Assembly (NCBI RefSeq): GCF_900101505.1
Contig: NZ_FMZI01000018.1
Coordinates: forward strand, 1 to 64,000
Source: Antarctobacter albus
Lineage (GTDB): Bacteria; Pseudomonadota; Alphaproteobacteria; Rhodobacterales; Rhodobacteraceae
Reading direction: 5' to 3'
DNA: 64,000 nucleotides
This document shows positions 1-8,840 of this stretch, in pieces. The notes below the pieces were generated by a model that ran no database searches, had not been told where the DNA came from, and worked only from the letters and a program-made list of their open reading frames with translations. Position numbers and translations under genes: made by a program. Position 1 is the first letter of the stretch, and every line of letters starts with the position of its first letter.

Positions 1-568
1 CCAAGGGAACGAAGTCCATACAAACAGTGAAGCTGACACTTCATCATCGGACCGAAGCCCTAGAAGCGCGATATACAGAAGCTTGATCCATCGAAATGAA
101 CCAGAGCCGCCCGCATATCTCTTCAGATACCATCAATGTCAAATAGCGTAGAGACAAAAACCGAACCGGTGCGCCCTAACTTGCTCGGCGCGCCCGCCCG
201 TCATTGCCTCAGATTGTTGCCTCGCAGTCCCCGGAGCATCGCCCCGCCGTCCCGTCCGGCCTCCCGATCAGCGCCTCAGCGCCGCCGGTGAAGGGGCTTT
301 TACGGTTACACACCAAAACCCGCAAGCAGTTTTTTGGCCTCTCGTCATCTTTTTTTCATGAACGCCTGAAAACTACGCAAAATCAGTGGATTGAGAGGTG
401 CGAAAAATCTCGTCTCCGGCGCTAACATCGACGCCCCATGCTGCACCGCGGCAGAGCCCGTCTCCATATCTTGGGTTATCCACAGGCTTACCCCCAAGAG
501 GCCCGCTTTTTGAGCCGATCAGCGGCCTGAATCGCCGCGTTTCACCCCTGACCAAGGCGAAAGACGTC
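1..568. other. Gene-free left edge with one perfect DnaA box
   Basis: I see no convincing gene here: the open frames are short, start with rare codons and resemble no family I know. The stretch contains A/T-rich runs around 325-400 and one perfect DnaA consensus box, TTATCCACA, at 476-484. A single box is not enough to call an origin. The region lies downstream of msrQ, so its right part may be msrQ 3' untranslated sequence. The gene to its left is outside the window. Confidence 0.5.
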
Positions 569-1177
569 TCAGGCGAGTCGGGGTCGGGCCGTCAAACGAA
601 CCCGCAGCGCCAGCAAAAGGCAGATCACGCCGAGGTAGGCCAGCGGTTCGATCTGAAACCCCTTCACCAGCATCAGGTAGTGCACGCCCCCCAAAAGTAC
701 CGCGGGGTAGGTCAGCCGGTGCAGCTTGCGCCAGCGCGGGCCCAGTCGCCGAACCGACCAGTTGTTAGAGGTCATCACCAGGGGCAGCATCAGGACAAAG
801 CCCGCCATGCCCACGGTGATATAGGGACGCTTGAGAATGTCGGCCCAGATCTGCCCAAGGATCTGCACATCCAGGACCAGCCAGACCAGCAGATGCAGAA
901 AGACATAGGTGAATGTCATGATGCCGATCGCGCGCCGGAACTTGAGCAGGTTCACCCCGGCCCAGCGGCGCAACGGAGTCACGGCCAATCCGGCGATGGC
1001 CAGTTGAAGCGCAAATTCCCCCAGCGCATGTTCCAGCGCCTTGATCGGCTCGACACCCAGCCCCCCGGTCAGCCCCTGGTAGAGATACCAGGGTGCCGGA
1101 ACCGCCAGCAGCAGATAGAGCGTCCACGTCGGCAGCCACCGCGCGCCCCGATTTATGCCATCGGTCAAAGCGGTCAT
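569..1177 (-). CDS. msrQ: MsrQ, heme-binding membrane subunit of the MsrPQ system
   Basis: Inner-membrane b-type cytochrome that passes electrons from the quinone pool or a flavin reductase to periplasmic MsrP, which reduces methionine sulfoxide in envelope proteins. The 202-residue product is mostly hydrophobic helices, as expected for the YedZ/ferric-reductase-like family. Candidate heme ligands are His95 (in YVFLHLL), His153 (RKLHR) and His166 (GGVHYL), matching the family's conserved histidines. I chose the ATG at 1177 because the longer frame upstream is a shadow of the preceding gene and because this ATG overlaps the previous stop by 4 bp, indicating translational coupling. It is the last gene of the msrP operon. 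Confidence 0.92.
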   Translation of the reverse strand: MTALTDGINRGARWLPTWTLYLLLAVPAPWYLYQGLTGGLGVEPIKALEHALGEFALQLAIAGLAVTPLRRWAGVNLLKFRRAIGIMTFTYVFLHLLVWLVLDVQILGQIWADILKRPYITVGMAGFVLMLPLVMTSNNWSVRRLGPRWRKLHRLTYPAVLLGGVHYLMLVKGFQIEPLAYLGVICLLLALRVRLTARPRLA

Positions 1178-1380
1178 GAGCAGCAAGCCTTTCCATCCTG
1201 GATCGGCGGGCACGGAACCGTGCCGTAGGAACAATACACGCAGCAATCCCCCTGCCTGGGCCGCGAAACCGTTCTGCACGACGGGCATTCCCAGAAAAAC
1301 TGGCAAGCATCGGTAGGCATCGTCTCTTCCGTGCGCGTGCCGCAGGACGGGCAGGTCAAGACAGACAGCAGAACTGTCAT
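1174..1380 (-). CDS. GDCCVxC-motif small cysteine-rich protein
   Basis: Protein of 68 residues with nine cysteines: a CPSC pair near residues 10-13, a second CPSC pair, then GDCCVYCSYG followed by PCPPIQ and a CC near the end. This is the hallmark of the small GDCCVxC-domain family, of which some members are selenoproteins; here all positions are Cys. Function is unknown; the paired cysteines suggest metal binding or thiol redox. Its start overlaps the msrP stop by one base and its end overlaps the msrQ start by 4 bp, so it is embedded in the msrPQ operon. That position suggests a role linked to MsrPQ assembly or electron transfer, which is inference only. Confidence 0.85.
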   Translation of the reverse strand: MTVLLSVLTCPSCGTRTEETMPTDACQFFWECPSCRTVSRPRQGDCCVYCSYGTVPCPPIQDGKACCS

Positions 1381-2315
1381 CAGAAGTTCGCCTTGAGATC
1401 CATGCCCTCGTAGAGCGATGCGACCTCCTCTTCATAGCCGTTGAACATCAGCGTCGGCTGGCGGCGTGCAAAGAGGCCGCCCCCGATGCGCCGCTCGGTC
1501 GCCTGGCTCCAGCGCGGGTGATCCACCGTCGGGTTCACGTTCGAATAGAATCCGTATTCGCGCGCAGCGGCCTTGTTCCACGAGGTCGGCGGTTCGCTGT
1601 CGGTCAGGGTGATCCGCACGATCGACTTGATCGACTTGAAGCCGTATTTCCACGGCACCACCAAGCGGATCGGAGCACCGTTCTGGTTGGGGATCGTCTT
1701 GCCGTAGATGCCCGTCGCCATCATCGTCAGCGGGTGCATCGCCTCATCCAGGCGCAGCCCTTCGACATAGGGCCAGTCGAGAACCGGGAAACGCGTGCCG
1801 GGCATCTCCTCGGGGCGCAACACCGTTTCGAAGGCAACGTATTTCGCCTCGGGCTTCACCCCCGCCAGCTCCAGCAGGTCTGCCAGTTCGAACCCGTTCC
1901 AGGGCACGACCATCGACCAGGCCTCGACACAACGGAAGCGATAGATGCGCTCCTCGATGGTCATCTGGCTCAGGATATCGTCAAGCGCGTAGTCGCCCGG
2001 CTTGTCGACCAGCCCGTCGATCTGGATCGTCCAGGGCTGCGTCGTCAGCATGTGGGCGTTTTCGGCCGGATCGCCCTTGCGGGTGCCGAATTCATAGTAG
2101 TTGCAGTACGAGGTGATGTCCTCGAAGGCATTGGGCTCCAGCGCATCCTGCGCCTGCGCCTGCGCCGCGTTGGGCATGCCCCCCAGCAGCGCGGCACCAC
2201 CCGCTGCCGCCCCGGCGCCAAGACCCAGCCCCGCCAAAACGCGGCGGCGGTTCATGAAGATCGGCTCCGGCGTGACGTCGGAACGGGTGAGCTTGTTTGT
2301 CCAGCGGTTGGCCAT
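1380..2315 (-). CDS. msrP: MsrP, periplasmic molybdopterin methionine sulfoxide reductase catalytic subunit
   Basis: Catalytic subunit (formerly YedY) that reduces protein methionine sulfoxide in the periplasm using electrons from MsrQ. The 311-residue product carries a twin-arginine signal ([13 protein letters not shown], residues 21-33), so it is exported folded with molybdopterin. The motif [14 protein letters not shown] around Cys129 holds the molybdenum-ligating cysteine, and the rest matches the sulfite-oxidase-like fold. A GAGGAGGA ribosome site precedes the start. An internal ATG at residue 21, directly before the RR motif, is a possible alternative start. First gene of the operon msrP - GDCCVxC - msrQ. 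Confidence 0.95.
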   Translation of the reverse strand: MANRWTNKLTRSDVTPEPIFMNRRRVLAGLGLGAGAAAGGAALLGGMPNAAQAQAQDALEPNAFEDITSYCNYYEFGTRKGDPAENAHMLTTQPWTIQIDGLVDKPGDYALDDILSQMTIEERIYRFRCVEAWSMVVPWNGFELADLLELAGVKPEAKYVAFETVLRPEEMPGTRFPVLDWPYVEGLRLDEAMHPLTMMATGIYGKTIPNQNGAPIRLVVPWKYGFKSIKSIVRITLTDSEPPTSWNKAAAREYGFYSNVNPTVDHPRWSQATERRIGGGLFARRQPTLMFNGYEEEVASLYEGMDLKANF

Positions 2316-2446
2316 GTGTCCTCCTCGGGTGGTCCGTTATCCGACAAGATAGGCGACACGCGCCTCGACCCAAACAAACGATGTCTCACGTTGGCGTAAC
2401 GCGGCTGTAACACGTCTCCCACGTGCCCTGGCAGGGGCGGCAGGGA

Positions 2447-3910
2447 TCAGACCGCCAGATCACCGCCGATCCGCAGCACCTCTTCGACCAGCAGGTCGAG
2501 GTCGGCGCGCCGCGTGCGGTGATTGCAGATCGCCACCCGCAGGCAATGGCGCCCGGCCACGGTGGTGTCGGACAGGGCGGCAATACCCGCCTCCTGCATC
2601 TGCAACATTATCTCTGTGTTCAGCTCTCGCAGGTCAGGGTCCGACTGTCCCGGCACCGTGAACCGGAAACAGACGATGTTGATCGTCACCGGCGCCATCA
2701 ATTCAAGATGCGGCACCTCTTCTATCCGGGCGGCGAGATAGGCGGCCTGCGCGATGTTCTGGTCGATCAGGCGGCCGAACTTCTCGACGCCATGCTCCTT
2801 GAGCGTCAACCAGACCTTGAGGGCGCGAAACCCGCGCGAGGTCTGGAGGTTGTAATCATGCAGGTATTCCGTCGCCGCGATGCCTCGGGGCTTTTCCTCC
2901 AGGTACTCGGGGTGCACGGCAAAGGTCTGGCGATGACGGTCTGCATCCCGGATCAGCGCACAACCCGCCTCGAAGGGCACATGCAGCCATTTGTGCGGGT
3001 CCAGGGCAAGCGAATCCGCCGCCTCCAGACCGCGCACCAAGTCGCGGTTGCCCGGGGCAATCGCGATCAACGCCCCGATGCAGCCGTCGACATGAAACCA
3101 GAGCCCTTCGTCGTCACACAACGCGCGGATGGCGGGCAGGTCGTCGATGGCGCCCGTGTTGACCGTCCCCGCGGTGGCGATGACGCAGGCCGGACGATAT
3201 CCCTTGGCGCGGTCCTCGGCGATCAGCTCGCGCAGCGCACCCATGTCCATCCGCAAGTTGCGATCCGACGGCACCCGCCGCAGCGCCCGATTGCCCAGGC
3301 CCAGCAGTTCCACCGCCTTCTGGTGACAACTGTGCAGCTGGTCCGATCCGTAAAAGCGCAGGGGTTGTGGTATGGCGCCGATGCCCTCTTCGCGGACATC
3401 CACCCCCGCCATCGCATTGCGCGCCGCCGTCAGCCCGATGATGTTCGCCATCGAGCCGCCGCTGACCAGCGTCCCGCTGGCGGTCTCGGGGAAACCCATC
3501 ATCTGCTTCAGCCAGTCCACGACCTGCAGGTCCATCAGGGCGGCGGCATTGTTGCCGCCGCCAAGGTTGGATCCGTCGATCGCGGACAGGAACTCTGCCA
3601 GGGCGCCGCTGAAACTGCCCGATCCCATGTACCACATCCAGAACCGCGGATGGATGTTGCCCATCGGGTAAGGCAACAGGTTCTCCTGCACTTCCCCGTA
3701 AATGTCGGACAGCGGTTGCGGGCCGACCGGCAGCGGCGCGGCATAGCTCTGGCGCACCTCCCCTGGCATCTCGGCCCAGACAGGCCGGTCGCGCACGTCG
3801 CGGATATGGGCAAGTGCGTCATCCACGATCCGGTGCGCCATGTCCCTCAGGACGTTCCAATCCGCGGGATCAAGTCCCTCTTCGGCCTGTTCGAAATGCT
3901 GGTCGTCCAT
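2447..3910 (-). CDS. PLP-dependent group II decarboxylase (aromatic amino acid / glutamate decarboxylase-like)
   Basis: A 487-residue pyridoxal-phosphate decarboxylase of the AADC/GAD family. The PLP-binding lysine is Lys307 in SLALDPHKWLHVPF, and a HVDG motif near residues 273-276 supplies the cofactor-contacting aspartate. The N-terminal third contains YPMGNIHPRFWMWY and the serine-rich loop TLVSGGSMANI expected around the cofactor phosphate. Start ATG 3910 was chosen because it has a GGGGGGAG ribosome site; a longer frame upstream has none and reads through a hairpin. The substrate cannot be told from sequence; tryptophan, tyrosine, DOPA, glutamate or diaminobutyrate are possible. It stands alone behind the FMN-binding glutamate-synthase-like gene on the same strand. 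Confidence 0.88.
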   Translation of the reverse strand: MDDQHFEQAEEGLDPADWNVLRDMAHRIVDDALAHIRDVRDRPVWAEMPGEVRQSYAAPLPVGPQPLSDIYGEVQENLLPYPMGNIHPRFWMWYMGSGSFSGALAEFLSAIDGSNLGGGNNAAALMDLQVVDWLKQMMGFPETASGTLVSGGSMANIIGLTAARNAMAGVDVREEGIGAIPQPLRFYGSDQLHSCHQKAVELLGLGNRALRRVPSDRNLRMDMGALRELIAEDRAKGYRPACVIATAGTVNTGAIDDLPAIRALCDDEGLWFHVDGCIGALIAIAPGNRDLVRGLEAADSLALDPHKWLHVPFEAGCALIRDADRHRQTFAVHPEYLEEKPRGIAATEYLHDYNLQTSRGFRALKVWLTLKEHGVEKFGRLIDQNIAQAAYLAARIEEVPHLELMAPVTINIVCFRFTVPGQSDPDLRELNTEIMLQMQEAGIAALSDTTVAGRHCLRVAICNHRTRRADLDLLVEEVLRIGGDLAV

Positions 3911-3984
3911 GTCTCCCCCCAATGATGAAAAGGTTTTGGATAAAAAATCACGCCGGAACCGTCCGCAGTATATCACAGACAGCC

Positions 3985-4022
3985 CTATCGCGGGCAGCCG
4001 GGGGGAGGGCTGCCCGCGATAG
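3985..4022 (-). terminator. Strong 15-bp hairpin after the glutamate-synthase-like gene
   Basis: A perfect 15-bp inverted repeat: the left arm CTATCGCGGGCAGCC at 3985-3999 pairs with 4008-4022 across an 8-base loop. It begins 3 bp past the stop codon of the upstream minus-strand gene. There is no clear T-run after it, so termination may be Rho-assisted, or the hairpin may protect the 3' end. Confidence 0.7.
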
Positions 4023-4025
4023 CGA

Positions 4026-5582
4026 TCACGGCGCCCTTGCGTCCACCTGCATCCGGCGAATGGCCTCTTCGAACATGCGGTTCCCGGCGGCGCCATCGTC
4101 GCCCAGCCGGACCGAGGGGTAGATCTCGTTCATCTGCACGGACGAGCCGTCATCCTTGACCACTCGCACGTGCCGCCGCCGCATCTGGCGCGGCTCTCCG
4201 ACCCCGACGGAATGGGCGATGGTCTCGATCTCGCCGATGACGGCCCTGGCGTAGGCCGCGACACGCTTGTCCTTCTCGGCCACAACCAGCCCCTTTTGCA
4301 GAGAGGGGATATGCGTGGTGATCCCGGTCGGGCAGGTGTTCTTGTTGCACTTCAGCGCCTGGATACAGCCCAGCGAGAACATGAACCCCCGCGCCGAAGT
4401 CACGAAATCCGCGCCCAGGCAGATGGCCCAGGCCACGTCGCCGGGATTGACCAGCTTGCCGCTGGCCACGATGCGGATGCGGTCGTGCAGCCCGGCGAGG
4501 TCACGCAGGTCGACCATGCGGATCAGCGCCTCGCGCAGCGGCAGGCCCACCAGGTCGATCAACGGCAGCGGCGCCGCGCCGGTGCCGCCCTCGCCCCCAT
4601 CGACGGTGATGAAATCGGGCGCGTGTTCCTCGCCACGTTCCTTGATCTTCTTGAAGAAGGCAAACCAGGGGTCGGCCGAGCCCATGCAGGTCTTGAACCC
4701 GACCGGCTTGCCCGTGACCTCGCGGATATGACCGATCAGGTCCAGCAGCCCGTCGAAATCATCCACCTCGCGGTGCCGGTTTGGCGAAATTGCGTCCTTG
4801 CCCATCGGTACACCGCGAATGGCGGCGACCTCTTCGTCGATCTTGGCCGCCGGCAGGATGCCGCCCTTGCCCGGCTTGGCACCCTGGCTCAGCTTGATCT
4901 CGAACATCCTGACGTTCGGATTTGCGGCAACCTCCTTCAGCTTGGCATCGCTCAGGTTGCCGTCCTGATCGCGCACGCCGAACTTGGCCGTGCCGATCTG
5001 GTAGACGATGTCGCAACCGCCCTCCAGGTGATAGGGCGACAGCCCCCCTTCCCCGGTGTTCAGCCAGACCCCCGCCTGCTTGGCTCCCCGGCTGAGCGCC
5101 TGCACCGCCGGTTTCGAGATCGCACCGTAGGACATGCCCGAGATATTGTAGATCGAGGGCGCCAGGTAGGGTTCGCGGCAATAGGGGCCGATCATCATCG
5201 GTTCGGTCGAGGCATATTGATCGTCCAGCGGCGGAAAGACCGCGTTCATGAAGATCGGCGTCCCCGGCACGTTCAGGTTCCGGGTCGAGCCAAAGGCCAC
5301 CGTGTTCCCCTTGCTGGAACTGGCATTGTAGATCCAATTGCGCTGCGCCCGGTTGAACGGCATCTCCTCGCGGTCCATCGCAAAGAAGTATTGGCGAAAG
5401 AACTCTCCCAACTCGGTGAACAGGGCACGGAACCTCCCGATCACCGGATAGTTCCTGCGGATCGCGTCCCCTGTCTGCGTCTTGTCGATGACGTACATCA
5501 CGACGACCAGCGCCACCGCCACCCCGATCATGAAGACGAAGAACAGCGCCAGATATTGCAGCGCGGCCATCGCGTATTCCAT
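4026..5582 (-). CDS. FMN-binding glutamate synthase family protein, membrane-anchored
   Basis: The 518-residue protein matches the FMN-binding synthase domain of GltB without the amidotransferase domain. It starts with a single membrane helix (about residues 5-32), followed by a cytoplasmic domain. Family landmarks include GSGG-type FMN loops near FITVDGGEGGTGAAPL and the cysteine cluster CNKNTCPTG, which in glutamate synthases binds a 3Fe-4S cluster. Stand-alone members of this family are common in proteobacteria and their reaction is not well established; real glutamate synthase activity should not be assumed. It is divergent from the DUF302 gene and separated from the downstream decarboxylase by a strong hairpin. 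Confidence 0.88.
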   Translation of the reverse strand: MEYAMAALQYLALFFVFMIGVAVALVVVMYVIDKTQTGDAIRRNYPVIGRFRALFTELGEFFRQYFFAMDREEMPFNRAQRNWIYNASSSKGNTVAFGSTRNLNVPGTPIFMNAVFPPLDDQYASTEPMMIGPYCREPYLAPSIYNISGMSYGAISKPAVQALSRGAKQAGVWLNTGEGGLSPYHLEGGCDIVYQIGTAKFGVRDQDGNLSDAKLKEVAANPNVRMFEIKLSQGAKPGKGGILPAAKIDEEVAAIRGVPMGKDAISPNRHREVDDFDGLLDLIGHIREVTGKPVGFKTCMGSADPWFAFFKKIKERGEEHAPDFITVDGGEGGTGAAPLPLIDLVGLPLREALIRMVDLRDLAGLHDRIRIVASGKLVNPGDVAWAICLGADFVTSARGFMFSLGCIQALKCNKNTCPTGITTHIPSLQKGLVVAEKDKRVAAYARAVIGEIETIAHSVGVGEPRQMRRRHVRVVKDDGSSVQMNEIYPSVRLGDDGAAGNRMFEEAIRRMQVDARAP

Positions 5583-5699
5583 ATTCTACCCCCCGAATGT
5601 GTTGATTTGTCTCAAGGTCATGCTGTTATTGAATCGATACTCTGCCACCATCACAGACGAATGGCAGCCCGTCTGCGCAATTCGTGAAAGGGAGAGAGC

Positions 5700-6143
5700 A
5701 TGAGACACTTCATCAGCGCCGCCGCGCTTGCGCTCGTGGCAAGCGGGGCAATGGCCCAGGGCATCATCAGCTACGACACCGACCAGAGCTTCGACGATGT
5801 CGTCTTCGGGCTGGAAAACGCGATCCTCGACGAGGGCCTCGTGATCGACGCGGTCAGTCACACGGGTGACATGCTGGAACGCACCAAGGGCGACGTGGGG
5901 TCGGACATCACCATCTTCACCAACGCGGACATCTTCAGCTTCTGTTCGGCCAAGATCAGCCGCGAGGTGATGGAAGCGGACCCGATGAACGTGGTCTTCT
6001 GTCCCTATGACATCTTCGTCATCGTCCGGCCGGAGACCCCGGAGACCACCACCATCGGTTTCCGCGAATTCCCCGAAGGCGAAATGAAAAAGGTCGAGGC
6101 CCTGCTCGACGGCATCGCCCGCGCGGCCATCGGCCTGGATTGA
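5700..6143 (+). CDS. DUF302 domain protein, exported
   Basis: A 147-residue protein with an N-terminal signal peptide (about residues 1-19, cleavage after GAMA) and a DUF302 domain, a small alpha/beta fold of unknown function often found near thiol or metal stress genes. Two cysteines (in SFCSAK and VFCPYD) lie about 25 residues apart. A GAAAGGGAGAG ribosome site precedes the ATG. It is followed by a hairpin terminator and is probably monocistronic. Its role is unknown. Confidence 0.82.
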   Translation: MRHFISAAALALVASGAMAQGIISYDTDQSFDDVVFGLENAILDEGLVIDAVSHTGDMLERTKGDVGSDITIFTNADIFSFCSAKISREVMEADPMNVVFCPYDIFVIVRPETPETTTIGFREFPEGEMKKVEALLDGIARAAIGLD

Positions 6144-6146
6144 GCC

Positions 6147-6176
6147 GACCGCGTCCTGGGTCTGCCCCGGGACCTC
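6147..6176. repeat. Dispersed 30-bp palindromic repeat, copy A
   Basis: Starts 4 bp after the DUF302 stop. It is the most divergent of four copies in the window (others at 32365, 32431 and 51365). The shared plan is two arms close to GTCCCGG and CCGGGAC separated by a short CCTG-type centre and followed by CTC. Confidence 0.6.
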
Positions 6177-6201
6177 CGGCCATTGGCAGGCAGAGAGGGA
6201 G

Positions 6202-6222
6202 AACGGCCCGGCGCCGTTTTCC
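6202..6222 (+). terminator. Hairpin terminator after the DUF302 gene
   Basis: Stem AACGGC (6202-6207) pairs with GCCGTT (6213-6218) across a 5-base loop and runs into TTTT, the form of a Rho-independent terminator for the DUF302 transcript. Confidence 0.6.
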
Positions 6223-6429
6223 CGGTTTTTCTGCCGGATCACCAAAAACATCATGGCCTGAATTCACAAAGATGTAATTGGAAAATCCCTTTGCCTCGGG
6301 CTTAGCGGCGGACCCGCGCTCGTCAAGCGGTGCGCGCAGAAATTCCGCCTGATCCAGTGCGCCAATCCTCCCGTAGACCCTTTCGATGTGACGGACACAT
6401 CGCAACTGCGAAACCAATGGAGGATTTCC

Positions 6430-6912
6430 ATGATCCGTAGAACGTTCCTCGCCGCCACGACCGCACTCGCCTTTGCCGCTCCGGCCTTTGCCGGCGGCCA
6501 CTCGATGGATATCGTCGACACCGCCAAGGAGGCGGGCAGCTTTGAAACCCTGCTGGCGGCAGCCACTGCCGCGGGCCTTGTCGACACGCTCAAGGGTGAA
6601 GGTCCGCTGACCGTCTTCGCGCCCACCGACGCGGCCTTTGCCGCCCTGCCCGAAGGCACGGTCGAGAACCTGCTGAAGCCTGAAAACAAGGACCAGCTGA
6701 CCGCGATCCTCACCTACCACGTCGTTGCGGGCAAGGTCATGTCGACCGACCTCAGCGATGACATGATGGCCAAGACCGTCGAAGGGTCGGAAATCACCAT
6801 CGACCTCGACAACGGCGTGATGGTCAACGACGCCAGCGTCGTGACCGCCGACATCGAAGCGTCGAACGGTGTCATCCACGTCATCGACAAGGTGATCATG
6901 CCGGGCATGTGA
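6430..6912 (+). CDS. Exported fasciclin (FAS1) domain protein
   Basis: A 160-residue protein with a signal peptide (residues 1-21, ending AFA-GG) and one FAS1 domain. The two conserved FAS1 blocks are visible: [19 protein letters not shown] (H1 region) and the C-terminal [13 protein letters not shown] (H2 region), with a YHVVAGK motif between them. Single-domain bacterial fasciclins are secreted or periplasmic and linked to adhesion; the ligand here is unknown. The ATG at 6430 has a GGAGG site 6 bases upstream and gives a proper signal peptide; an in-frame start 42 bases earlier would not. Confidence 0.92.
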   Translation: MIRRTFLAATTALAFAAPAFAGGHSMDIVDTAKEAGSFETLLAAATAAGLVDTLKGEGPLTVFAPTDAAFAALPEGTVENLLKPENKDQLTAILTYHVVAGKVMSTDLSDDMMAKTVEGSEITIDLDNGVMVNDASVVTADIEASNGVIHVIDKVIMPGM

Positions 6913-6937
6913 CCCGCAACAGGTCATTCCAGGTATT

Positions 6938-6963
6938 CGGCCCGCACCCTGTGCGGGCCGTTT
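6938..6963 (+). terminator. Rho-independent terminator of the fasciclin gene
   Basis: A perfect 10-bp stem, CGGCCCGCAC (6938-6947) pairing with GTGCGGGCCG (6951-6960), with a 3-base loop, followed by TTT. It ends the fasciclin transcript and isolates the RTX gene downstream. Confidence 0.82.
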
Positions 6964-7050
6964 CCATTTGCGCACAGGCAGTAACCCGCCCCATTTCCGG
7001 CGTCTTGCCAGCAGTTCAACCCTTGGGCGACATCTCCCCCCGGTTTCAGC

Positions 7051-7078
7051 TTGACCACTAGTTAACAAATCGTAAACG
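7051..7078 (+). promoter_or_regulatory. Possible promoter of the RTX protein gene
   Basis: TTGACC (7051-7056), a 16-base spacer and TAAACG (7073-7078) in an A/T-rich stretch, 66 bases before the ATG. The -10 element is a weak match, so this is tentative. Confidence 0.35.
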
Positions 7079-7143
7079 AATTGGACGAGGTGCGACTAAA
7101 TTTTTTGTCTCATTCGATATTAACAAGCGATTAGGAACGAGTG

Positions 7144-8826
7144 ATGCCGACAAATCTGGCCGACAATGAAACGGGCGATTTCCTCGCCAACCTCGTGAGC
7201 ATGCTGGACGGCGACGACACCTACATCGGCAAAGGCGGCAACGATACGATCCAGGGCGGCGCCGGGGCGGATTTTCTCCTGGGGAATGACGGTCACGACC
7301 AGATTTTCGGGGCGGACGGCAACGACACACTGGTCGGAGACACGGGCAACGATACCCTGCTCGGCGGCGCCAATCGCGATGTGCTGCGGGGAAACGCTGA
7401 CAATGATTTTCTCGATGGCGGCAGCCACAGGGACCTGCTGGTTGGCGGCCCCGGGGACGACACGCTTCTGGGCGGGCGCGGTAACGACGTCCTGCAGGGC
7501 GACGAAGGGGCGGATGTCTTTCGCTTCGATACCTTCGACGGGGTCGACGTGATCCGCGATTTCGAGAACGGAACAGACTTGATCGACCTGAAGGCCTTTG
7601 GCGCGCTCGACATCACCTCTTTCGACGACCTGGTGCTGAACCAGAACGGCAGCAGCGCCGTGATCTTCTTCGGCAGCGATACCAAGATCATCCTGCAGGA
7701 CACCAGCATCGCCGAGCTCGACGCCGATGATTTCATCTTCGGGACGCGGATCGGCGCCGACAACAGCCTGCCGGGAACAAGCGGCGGCGATCACCTGGTC
7801 GGACGCAGGGGCCGCGACGAGATTTTTGGCGAAGGCGGCCACGACACGCTGGTCGGCCAGGCGGGCGATGACACCCTGCTCGGCGGCGCTGGCAACGATA
7901 CCCTGCTGGGCAATGCCGACAATGACCTGCTCTATGGCGGCTTGGATGCCGATCACCTCAACGGCGGTCCCGGGGACGACACGCTCCACGGGGGACAGGG
8001 CAACGACGTGCTCCAGGGGGACATCGGCGCGGATGTGTTCCGCTTTGCCATCTCGGATGGGGTCGACGTGGTCCGCGATTTCGAGGACGGAACCGACAAG
8101 ATCGACCTGACCGCCTATGGCCACCTTGGCATCACCTCGGTCGATGATCTCACGATCACCCAGAACAACGCCCACGCGGTGATCTATTTCGACTCCGACA
8201 ACAAGATCATCCTGTGCAACATGGACGTGGCCGACCTCGACGCCGGCGACTTCATCTTCGGCACCGGTACAGAAACGCTCGATTTCGACAGCGGGCTGTT
8301 CCAGTACGACGCCACAGCCAACCAGTTCACCTACGAACAGGGCGGGTTCGTGGTGGATGGGGCGTTGAACATGGGCCTTGGCGTCTCGGGGCAGATCGGG
8401 CTCATCGACCTGGATGGCGACTGCGAGTTCGAGCTGGGCCTGGCGGACACCGATTTCGGAACAGGCCGCAGCGACAGCATCACGATCGACATCGGGTCAC
8501 AGGTGACCGGCAAGAGCTTCGATCTTGTGGGTTTCGATCTCGACGCCTTTTATCTCGACGGGTCGGACAACACGATCAGCCTGCGCAGCGGCGCACCGGG
8601 CGCAGGCTCCGTGGCCACCTTCAACGAGGATGGCGACGGGCTGTGGGACATCGACGGCGGCCCCGAGGACCTGACATTCGATCAGATGTTGCCCTACTTC
8701 GAGGACATGGAGAGCCTGCACATCACGATCACCCTCGACGACATGGGCGACTCCGCGGATCTTGGCGGGGGCCTGGGGATCGACAATATCGTGCTGCAAT
8801 ACGACGACGTGCTGGCCATCGTCTGA
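7144..8826 (+). CDS. RTX-type calcium-binding repeat protein, probably type I secreted
   Basis: A 560-residue acidic protein without a signal peptide. Residues about 30-120 and 218-292 are runs of glycine-aspartate nonapeptides (GGxGxDxLx) that form calcium-binding beta-rolls. Each run is followed by a near-identical module containing GADVFRF, then VIRDFE.GTD.IDL, and ending DADDFIFGT or DAGDFIFGT, as in serralysin C-terminal domains. The protein is thus a tandem duplication of a 170-residue unit. The last 185 residues hold no repeats and end DNIVLQYDDVLAIV. No transporter genes are nearby, so secretion by an unlinked type I system is inferred. GTG at 7141 directly precedes this ATG. The biological role is unknown. 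Confidence 0.9.
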   Translation: MPTNLADNETGDFLANLVSMLDGDDTYIGKGGNDTIQGGAGADFLLGNDGHDQIFGADGNDTLVGDTGNDTLLGGANRDVLRGNADNDFLDGGSHRDLLVGGPGDDTLLGGRGNDVLQGDEGADVFRFDTFDGVDVIRDFENGTDLIDLKAFGALDITSFDDLVLNQNGSSAVIFFGSDTKIILQDTSIAELDADDFIFGTRIGADNSLPGTSGGDHLVGRRGRDEIFGEGGHDTLVGQAGDDTLLGGAGNDTLLGNADNDLLYGGLDADHLNGGPGDDTLHGGQGNDVLQGDIGADVFRFAISDGVDVVRDFEDGTDKIDLTAYGHLGITSVDDLTITQNNAHAVIYFDSDNKIILCNMDVADLDAGDFIFGTGTETLDFDSGLFQYDATANQFTYEQGGFVVDGALNMGLGVSGQIGLIDLDGDCEFELGLADTDFGTGRSDSITIDIGSQVTGKSFDLVGFDLDAFYLDGSDNTISLRSGAPGAGSVATFNEDGDGLWDIDGGPEDLTFDQMLPYFEDMESLHITITLDDMGDSADLGGGLGIDNIVLQYDDVLAIV

Positions 8827-8840
8827 TCCTGTCCGCCGCT

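Noticed and set aside
204-425. Short plus-strand frame in the left gene-free region
   Set aside because: It starts at a rare TTG without a ribosome site and has no resemblance to a known family.
2423-3925. A 500-codon plus-strand open frame
   Set aside because: Antisense to the PLP decarboxylase, whose PHKW motif and ribosome site identify the real strand.
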